Source: Flavobacteriaceae bacterium (GTDB taxonomy: Bacteria > Bacteroidota > Bacteroidia > Flavobacteriales > Flavobacteriaceae). From it: DNA of 10,736 nucleotides. Made by a program: the position numbers and the translations under genes. This document shows positions 6,794 through 10,736 of this stretch, piece by piece (position 1 is the stretch's first letter; the number at the start of each line of letters is the position of its first letter). The notes beneath the pieces were generated by a model that had not been told where the DNA came from, did not search any database, and worked only from the letters and a program-made list of their open reading frames with translations. Location: contig JAESTN010000287.1 of assembly GCA_016763595.1 (NCBI GenBank), positions 1 to 10,736 of the forward strand, in the 5' to 3' direction.

Positions 6794-6877
6794 AATTAAT
6801 TGCTAGTGCAAGCTTACAATCAAAGTACTAATGGGTTTTTAATCCGTTTGTATTTACTAAATTAAGTGCTTAAACAT
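6781..6877. repeat. Intergenic mosaic repeat A
   Basis: Two modules are joined here. Module 1 (6781-6817, CAACAACG...AATTGCTAGTGCAAGCTTAC) is shared with 9473-9510. Module 2 (6831-6877) is a small hairpin (GGGTT/AATCC, loop TTT) followed by a 32-nt block at 6846-6877 that matches 8988-9019 in 30 positions. Module 1 overlaps the last four codons and stop of the DUF2199 gene; module 2 ends 5 nt before the RDD gene ATG. Confidence 0.75.
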
Positions 6878-6882
6878 AAAAA

Positions 6883-7428
6883 ATGGATAAAGAAAAAAAT
6901 ATAAAGGTTGTGTTAAGATTAGTGTCAATGCTATTAGATCATATAATTATGACATTTGTTATTATGATTTGTGCTTTAATTTCATTTGGAATTACCTACC
7001 TAGTTTTTGGTACCTCTCCAGAGTCTGAGTATCATAAATTACTAGCAATAATGCCGCTAATTTTATTTTTTCTATTATTTTCAATATATTTTAATAAGGA
7101 TGGTATCAAAGGGAAAAGTCCAGCTAAAAGATTTTTAGGTTTTGTAGTTGTTGATAATAAAACTGGAGTTATTGCAAACCCCATTAAAACGGTGTTAAGA
7201 AATAGCACATTAATTATATGGCCAATAGAAGTTATAGTTTCAATATTCTCTCCAAGTAGGCGGATAGGCGATTATATTGCAGGAACTAAGTTAATTGAAG
7301 ATGATAAAACCCTGAAAGCAGACCTAGAAGTGAGTAAGTTAATCGCATCATATTTCATCGGAATTTTATTTTTACTTCCATTAATTGGAATTCAAATGTT
7401 AATAGTGGGTTTTACTGCTTATAGTTAG
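6883..7428 (+). CDS. RDD family membrane protein
   Basis: A 181-aa integral membrane protein with the RDD (PF06271) layout. The first helix carries the Arg and Asp of the name (R12 in VLRLVSMLLDH, D19), followed by helices at about 20-42 and 53-70. A GKSPAKRFLGFVVVD loop (~77-91) and a PIKTVLRN motif (~100-107) come next, then a hydrophobic segment (~108-123) and the signature RRIGDYIAGTKLI (~126-138) with the second Asp (D130). A last helix lies at ~155-178. RDD proteins are found in many bacteria, and some have been linked to ion transport or membrane stress, but no substrate can be assigned here. The gene is directly preceded by intergenic repeat A. No neighbour gives a functional clue. 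Confidence 0.88.
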   Translation: MDKEKNIKVVLRLVSMLLDHIIMTFVIMICALISFGITYLVFGTSPESEYHKLLAIMPLILFFLLFSIYFNKDGIKGKSPAKRFLGFVVVDNKTGVIANPIKTVLRNSTLIIWPIEVIVSIFSPSRRIGDYIAGTKLIEDDKTLKADLEVSKLIASYFIGILFLLPLIGIQMLIVGFTAYS

Positions 7429-7481
7429 CCATAACACTTGTACAAATACATTAGGCACAATAAAAACTGACTCATAAGTAG

Positions 7482-7937
7482 ATGAATAGAATTCACAAAA
7501 CATCTTTATTTACAATTATAGTTTTTGGAATTATTTGGGGATTTACTTCTTCTTTTCAGAAACCAAATGAATTGACAAAAGAACAAGCTATTGAGCTGGC
7601 AGAACAATTTATAGTTGATAATGGATATACCAACTTGCCTGCAAATAAAACGAAACTGAATACCGAGTTATTTGATAGATACGAAAATAACGTTGATCGT
7701 GTCCTTAATAGAAGAAGCAATACTCTTCATAAAAAGGCATTTTGTTTTTCCGAAAATAAAAACCAATGGGACATTGGGTTTTTATCAACGAGTGTTGACA
7801 TAAAAAAACTTGATTCAATTAAAAAACAAACCAATTTATCTGGTCGAGCAATAATTGTTCTGAAAAATGGAAAAGAAATACGAATTGCACATAAGGAACC
7901 TCTTTTCTCATATTTTGAAAAACTAGGAATTAAATAA
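7482..7937 (+). CDS. Secreted or membrane-anchored hypothetical protein
   Basis: A 151-aa protein with a basic N-terminus and hydrophobic segment (residues ~8-23, LFTIIVFGIIWGFTSS) that reads as a signal peptide or anchor. The mature part begins with LTKEQAIELAEQFIVDNGYTN (~31-51), an amphipathic helix of the kind that opens many small exported alpha+beta domains (PepSY or NTF2-like). After an Arg-rich middle come WDIGFLST and GRAIIVLKNGKEIRIAHKEP strands. One cysteine (C88) is present. I do not recognise a named family. The upstream 53-nt gap contains ACATTAGG (7448-7455) and TAAAAAC, possibly a worn version of the repeat block at 9001-9016. The downstream gene begins 49 nt later, so co-transcription with the next two genes is possible. 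Confidence 0.75.
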   Translation: MNRIHKTSLFTIIVFGIIWGFTSSFQKPNELTKEQAIELAEQFIVDNGYTNLPANKTKLNTELFDRYENNVDRVLNRRSNTLHKKAFCFSENKNQWDIGFLSTSVDIKKLDSIKKQTNLSGRAIIVLKNGKEIRIAHKEPLFSYFEKLGIK

Positions 7938-7986
7938 AATTAGTTGAAAAAAATCATACACAAATACCTTGTACGTAAATTGACAA

Positions 7987-8346
7987 ATGACACCCAGAAA
8001 GAAAATAACAATCGGAATGCTAATAGTCGGAATTTTACTCTGGCAATTTGGACTTTTTAATCGATTCAATTATTTAACTGCTAAAATTGATATTTGGCGA
8101 GATTCGGCAAGAATTGTAACAGTAGGAATACCTTTGCCTTGTGGAGTTCCTTGCATTGAGTTAAAGGAAAATTACGGATTTCACGAATCTAATGTTGGAT
8201 GTTTGGTTACCCGTCCACAATTGCGTGGAATTGACGTTTACAACGATGAAATAGAAAAGTACCTTAATAAAAGAAACGGAAAAAATTGGCGGAAAGAATA
8301 TCAGATGGAATTGGATTCGCTGCTCAAATACAATAGATTGGAATGA
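7987..8346 (+). CDS. Small membrane-anchored hypothetical protein
   Basis: A 119-aa protein with a basic N-terminus (MTPRKK) and one hydrophobic helix at about residues 7-24, probably an uncleaved anchor with the rest in the periplasm. The soluble part contains PLPCGVPCIEL (Cys52, Cys56), a NYGFHESNVGCLV segment (Cys72) and a C-terminal VYNDEIEKYLNKRNGKNW motif (~84-101) followed by a helix. The YN..I..YL..RNG..W pattern is one I associate with uncharacterised short Bacteroidota proteins, but I assign no function. The stop overlaps the next start by 4 nt (ATGA at 8343), so the two are probably translated together and may act as a pair. Confidence 0.78.
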   Translation: MTPRKKITIGMLIVGILLWQFGLFNRFNYLTAKIDIWRDSARIVTVGIPLPCGVPCIELKENYGFHESNVGCLVTRPQLRGIDVYNDEIEKYLNKRNGKNWRKEYQMELDSLLKYNRLE

Positions 8347-8846
8347 AGATAAATAGAAAAATTGCTGAAAAAATAATTGGATTTATGCTCATTGCTTGGA
8401 GCTGTGTCACCTTGTATATTACTACTATTAGTTTTAAATACATACTTGAATCTTTAAATTTATCTTGGGAAGAAATATCCATATTTAATGTTATTAAGAA
8501 TTATCATTTACTATATATCATTCCAATTTTGACAATAACTTCTGTAGTTCTTTTAATTCTAAATAAACGAATTGGTTGGATTGGAAGCACTGTAATGTCC
8601 TTTGTTTATGGCCTATGGGTGCTAATAGTACTTTTAAGGAATTTATTTGTTGATGGAGTTTATGAGACGGAAGTAAGTAATTCGGATTTAATTATAACTA
8701 GTTTAATTACAACTTTCTTTTTGATTTTAGGAGTGGCCCTTTTACATAAAGTGTTTAGAGAAAAATACCAACCGATAAAAAATACTTGGTTAGCAATGAC
8801 TTTAATTATTATAGTACTATCTGTCGATATATTTTTCAATATCTAA
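8343..8846 (+). CDS. Polytopic membrane hypothetical protein
   Basis: A 167-aa protein with about five hydrophobic helices (residues ~11-31, 55-74, 79-101, 116-136 and 148-165). It has a short basic N-terminus (MKINRKIAEK) and an acidic loop between helices three and four (DGVYETEVSNSD). No catalytic motif is visible, and I do not recognise a family. The start overlaps the stop of the preceding 119-aa membrane-anchored gene, which points to translational coupling and possibly a membrane complex of the two (inference). The gene ends in a run of A residues 13 nt before intergenic repeat D. Confidence 0.75.
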   Translation: MKINRKIAEKIIGFMLIAWSCVTLYITTISFKYILESLNLSWEEISIFNVIKNYHLLYIIPILTITSVVLLILNKRIGWIGSTVMSFVYGLWVLIVLLRNLFVDGVYETEVSNSDLIITSLITTFFLILGVALLHKVFREKYQPIKNTWLAMTLIIIVLSVDIFFNI

Positions 8847-8858
8847 AAAAAAACCATT

Positions 8859-8952
8859 CCCGCATGAATCCCTTTGTGTGGTGTAACAACCAATTCTTAC
8901 ACAAACCCTTTTTTTAATTTGACCTTCGAACAAAACTTTTGCAAGGCACATT
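8859..8952. repeat. Intergenic mosaic repeat D (hairpin type)
   Basis: Positions 8859-8890 match 9518-9549 in 26 of 32 positions. The block folds as CCGCATG / TGTGTGG around an AATCCCTT loop; this copy pairs largely through G-T wobbles. Further on, CGAACAAAAC...GCACATT (8927-8952) corresponds to 9567-9590 with small gaps. Confidence 0.65.
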
Positions 8953-8970
8953 CGATTACGCTCTGATACC

Positions 8971-9019
8971 AACGGATTTTCTATTCGGTTTGTATTTACT
9001 ACATTAGGTGCTTAAACAT
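8971..9019. repeat. Intergenic mosaic repeat B
   Basis: A hairpin (CGGAT/ATTCG, 5-nt loop, 8973-8987) is followed by GTTTGTATTTACTACATTAG and GTGCTTAAACAT (8988-9019), which match 6846-6877 in 30 of 32 positions. As in copy A, the block ends only a few nt (8) before the ATG of the next gene. The hairpin arms differ from copy A but keep the pairing. Confidence 0.75.
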
Positions 9020-9027
9020 TATTAGAA

Positions 9028-9462
9028 ATGAAGATTAAATTATTGACACTATTTTTTTTAATTGGAATTTTAAGCGGAATGAACGCTCAAAATAACGTAG
9101 ACAAAAATGAAATGGTTGGGTTTGCTTGTTATTTTGCTGGACAGCCATCTAAAGCTGTACAAAAGGTAACCACAAAACTGAATAATAAAAAATATGATGC
9201 GATTGCAAAACTTCTGACTTCTGATAACAAAGCTGAAAGATACCTAGCAGTAATCAGTATTGAAAAACTAGCCAAATTGAATAAATACAATTTAAATGAG
9301 ACTGAAAAAAACTTGATTGCAAAAATTAAACAATCCGATGAATTAGTTTCTGTTTGTTCAGGTTGTACTTATTTTGAAAAGGTATCGTTAAAAGAACTTT
9401 TAACTAAAAAAAAGAAACTTTTCGGGAGAAATTGGCTTAAAAGAAATATTAAAAACAGATAA
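9028..9462 (+). CDS. Secreted hypothetical protein with CxxC motif
   Basis: A 144-aa protein with a clear cleavable signal peptide (MKIKLLTLFFLIGILSGMNA, cut expected near residue 20 before QNN). The mature part opens with MVGFACYFAGQPSKAV (Cys34). A helical, HEAT-like stretch follows (KYDAIAKLLTSDNKAERYL and AVISIEKLAKLN, ~55-86). Next come VSVCSGCTYFEK (Cys110 and Cys113, a CxxC) and a very basic tail (KELLTKKKKLFGRNWLKRN). It should act in the periplasm or be exported. I do not recognise a named family; metal or thiol chemistry is only a suggestion from the CxxC. The gene is bracketed by related repeats, with D and B upstream and C starting 10 nt after the stop, which gives it a cassette-like setting. 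Confidence 0.78.
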   Translation: MKIKLLTLFFLIGILSGMNAQNNVDKNEMVGFACYFAGQPSKAVQKVTTKLNNKKYDAIAKLLTSDNKAERYLAVISIEKLAKLNKYNLNETEKNLIAKIKQSDELVSVCSGCTYFEKVSLKELLTKKKKLFGRNWLKRNIKNR

Positions 9463-9472
9463 AGACTATTGG

Positions 9473-9590
9473 CAACAACGCAAAAAAAATAATTGCTACT
9501 ACAAGTTTACCCCTGCTCCCGCACGAATCCCTCCGTGTGGCCAAACAACTATCAACAATTTTCATACGAACACAAAACCCGCAGCACATT
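9473..9590. repeat. Intergenic mosaic repeat C
   Basis: The first module (9473-9510, CAACAACG...TAATTGCTACTACAAGTTTAC) aligns with 6781-6817. The second (9518-9549) aligns with 8859-8890 and forms a 7-bp hairpin, CCGCACG/CGTGTGG with one G-T pair. A third segment (CGAACACAAAACCCGCAGCACATT, 9567-9590) aligns with 8927-8952. So this copy joins parts found separately in A and D. Confidence 0.7.
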
Positions 9591-9769
9591 GCAAGCCTAA
9601 AATCTAGGTATTGTACCAACTACTTTCACAAATATATTTCCGGGTTACTGAAATTCGTATTCTGAATTTGGGGTAGGATATGTATCACAAGTAAATATAT
9701 TTACGAAAGCCATTAGATAATGATTTGGGTTGCTAAGGGCTTTCAAAGAGCTGCTAGAGTGAAAAAGGA
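9591..9769. other. Gene-free spacer between repeats
   Basis: I find no supported gene here. Two short frames look protein-like, on + at about 9655-9720 (ending in VGYVSQVNIFTKAIR) and on - over the same bases, but both are about 20-40 codons without a proper start or context. The stretch could be a decayed gene end or part of a longer dispersed repeat. Confidence 0.4.
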
Positions 9770-9817
9770 GTTACAAAGCGGCAAAGTTACAAAGGTGCAA
9801 AGTTACAGAGAGGCAAA
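9770..9817. repeat. Tandem repeat, 3 x 16 bp
   Basis: Three adjacent 16-bp units begin at 9770, 9786 and 9802, each of the form GTTACAAAGnnGCAAA (the third has GTTACAGAG). The array is followed by degenerate GGCAAAAGG units and then, 34 nt later, by the palindromic repeat. The same order (CAAAG-type tandem array, then the 57-bp block) occurs at 5224-5337. Confidence 0.8.
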
Positions 9818-9851
9818 AGGCAATAGCCAAAAGGAAGGAGGCAACAATCAA

Positions 9852-9970
9852 CAACCATAAGTGTCAATTCGACAGAACGCCGTAGAAGTGACGAGAAATC
9901 TCATGAATAAAAAACGAGTTCATTTTTTGAGATTCCTCAATCGTTTTACCAAACTCATGTCGGAATGACA
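9852..9970. repeat. Dispersed intergenic repeat, copy 2 (palindromic, both arms)
   Basis: The left half (9852-9908) is 56/57 identical to 5281-5337. The right half carries the inverted counterparts: GAGAAATCTCA (9893-9903) pairs with TGAGATTCCTC (9928-9938) in 10 of 11 positions, and TGTCAATTCGACA (9862-9874) pairs with TGTCGGAATGACA (9958-9970) in 11 of 13. The whole can fold as a long imperfect hairpin. No transposase or flanking target duplication is evident, so it resembles a REP- or MITE-like element rather than an insertion sequence. Confidence 0.8.
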
Positions 9971-10065
9971 GTTTTGATTTTAGGATTACTGAATCATCAA
10001 CAACTTATAAAAGCATTCTCAATTCACGTTTACATGATACAACTGTCACAAATTTTAAACTGGTG

Positions 10066-10089
10066 AGTCTATAATTCAAATTATAGACT
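10066..10089. promoter_or_regulatory. Perfect 24-bp palindrome, candidate operator
   Basis: AGTCTATAATT (10066-10076) and AATTATAGACT (10079-10089) are exact inverted copies around a CA centre, 35 nt upstream of the ATG at 10125. The 2-nt centre favours a dimeric repressor/activator site over an RNA hairpin, and there is no T-run. The regulator is not in the window. Confidence 0.6.
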
Positions 10090-10124
10090 ATTAATCTCAG
10101 TAACTACTAATACCATCATTACCA

Positions 10125-10736
10125 ATGACAAGAAATTTTTCAATTGCCTTTTTGTGTACCATAATTTCGTTTTCACTTACAAATTGTAAAAAGCAAACAA
10201 ACAACATTGAGAATGCTGTTTTTGAGAAAACAGATGCCTATGTTGAAAGAATGATTGACAGTTCTGGAATTATTGGACTTAATTATGCTGTGCTTATAGA
10301 TGGGAAACTAGCACATAAAAAAGCTTTTGGGTTGGCAAATCTTGATCATAAAATACCAATGACTTTAGAGAAGTTATTTTCTGTAGCATCTATCTCTAAG
10401 CTATTTAGTTCAACAGCATTACATCATTTATTAGACAAGAATAAAAGAAATGTGGATGAAACGGTTGGAGATTTTCTCTCGGAAAGAAATGACCTACCTG
10501 ATTCTTGGAAACAGTTAACATTGAAACAACTATTATCTCATACTTCTGGAATTCCAGATCAAATAGACTATCAAATCTATTTGGCTCCAGAAAGTGAAGC
10601 TTTTGTGATAGCATCTATGAAAGACAAACCGTTTAGTTCTAAACCAGGAACGGAATCAAAATACAATGCAACAGGATTTTTAATTATTAGAATGCTGATA
10701 GAAAAATTGGCAAATCAAGATTTTGAGTCTTATATG
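10125..10736 (+). CDS. Serine hydrolase / class C beta-lactamase-family lipoprotein, 3' truncated
   Basis: An open frame of 204 codons runs off the right edge. The N-terminus is a lipoprotein signal (FLCTIISFSLTNCKKQ, lipid-acceptor Cys21; Asn at -1 is unusual). From about residue 36 the beta-lactamase/penicillin-binding (PF00144) fold begins: YAVLIDGKLAHKKAFGLANL, then the catalytic SxxK motif SISK (Ser89, Lys92) in FSVASISKLFSS. Next come LTLKQLLSHTSGIPD (131-145) and PGTESKYNATGF (174-185), which takes the place of the YxN motif with Tyr180. The third motif (HxG-like) lies outside the window. Members are envelope esterases, D-amino-peptidases or beta-lactamases; which one cannot be told. 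A perfect 24-bp palindrome lies 35 nt upstream, pointing to regulated expression. The frame has no stop within the window. Confidence 0.92.
   Translation, partial: MTRNFSIAFLCTIISFSLTNCKKQTNNIENAVFEKTDAYVERMIDSSGIIGLNYAVLIDGKLAHKKAFGLANLDHKIPMTLEKLFSVASISKLFSSTALHHLLDKNKRNVDETVGDFLSERNDLPDSWKQLTLKQLLSHTSGIPDQIDYQIYLAPESEAFVIASMKDKPFSSKPGTESKYNATGFLIIRMLIEKLANQDFESYM

Noticed and set aside
7482..7937. Immunity protein of a toxin system (NTF2-like)
   Set aside because: Only the opening helix is suggestive; there is no toxin gene nearby and the protein carries an export signal.
6781..9590. Integron gene cassettes with attC sites
   Set aside because: The repeats do not show the paired RYYYAAC/GTTRRRY core sites, and no integron integrase is present; only the cassette-like layout remains.
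9655..9720. A short protein-like stretch (VGYVSQVNIFTKAIR) and an equally plausible antisense stretch (MAFVNIFTCDTYPTP)
   Set aside because: Both strands look equally protein-like, neither has a start or context, and the length is too short to call a pseudogene.
9770..9817. CRISPR-like array
   Set aside because: The units are directly adjacent 16-bp repeats without spacers, and there are no cas genes.
9720..9866. A 48-codon + strand frame starting MIWVAKGFQRAARVKK
   Set aside because: It runs through the 16-bp tandem array and ends inside the dispersed repeat (CCATAA), so it is most likely chance coding of repeat DNA.
5281..9970. Composite transposon bounded by the two 57-bp repeats
   Set aside because: No transposase lies between them, copy 1 is truncated and no target-site duplication is visible; a dispersed intergenic repeat explains both copies more simply.
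10405..10614. Antisense frame of 69 codons
   Set aside because: It is opposite the beta-lactamase-family gene, whose SxxK and HTSG motifs are clear on the + strand.

Overview
The window looks like chromosomal DNA from a low-GC marine-type member of the Bacteroidota, most likely Flavobacteriaceae. The signs are an AT-rich composition, a TonB-dependent outer-membrane barrel of the OMP_b-brl_3 type, a LytS/LytTR-type two-component pair, promoters resembling the Bacteroidota -33 TTG / -7 TAnnTTTG pattern, and intergenic repeats of a style I recall from flavobacterial genomes. Every gene I can support is on the + strand.

Layout. (1) Positions 2-3484 form a tight three-gene operon: the 3' part of an outer-membrane receptor, a membrane LytS-family sensor kinase starting 10 nt later, and a LytTR response regulator overlapping the kinase stop by ATGA. 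(2) Positions 3561-4970 hold an AraC-HTH/O6-methylguanine methyltransferase fusion (Ada-like, without the N-terminal Ada sensor domain) and a DUF1203 protein. Each is preceded by an almost identical 17-bp palindrome placed at exactly the same distance from a TTGAnnTTTG promoter element, which suggests a small shared regulon. (3) A 43-aa membrane protein gene (5085-5216) is followed by a repeat-rich spacer with a terminator-like hairpin. (4) Positions 5537-9462 are an accessory stretch of small, mutually unrelated genes: a membrane-anchored orphan, a DUF2199 protein, an RDD-family membrane protein, a secreted orphan, a translationally coupled membrane pair, and a secreted CxxC protein. They are separated by mosaic intergenic repeats that abut start and stop codons, giving a cassette-like look, although no integrase or recombinase is present. 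(5) A 660-bp gene-free region holds a second copy of the dispersed palindromic repeat and a 3 x 16-bp tandem repeat. It ends in a perfect 24-bp inverted repeat in front of a serine beta-lactamase-family lipoprotein gene that runs off the window.

How the genes work together. Receptor, kinase and regulator probably form one envelope-sensing unit. The Ada-like protein and DUF1203 are probably co-regulated, perhaps as an alkylation response. The accessory genes show no common pathway; what they share is the repeat context. The strongest leads are the duplicated palindrome/promoter unit at 3561 and 4432, the palindrome at 10066, and the repeat mosaic around 6781-9590.
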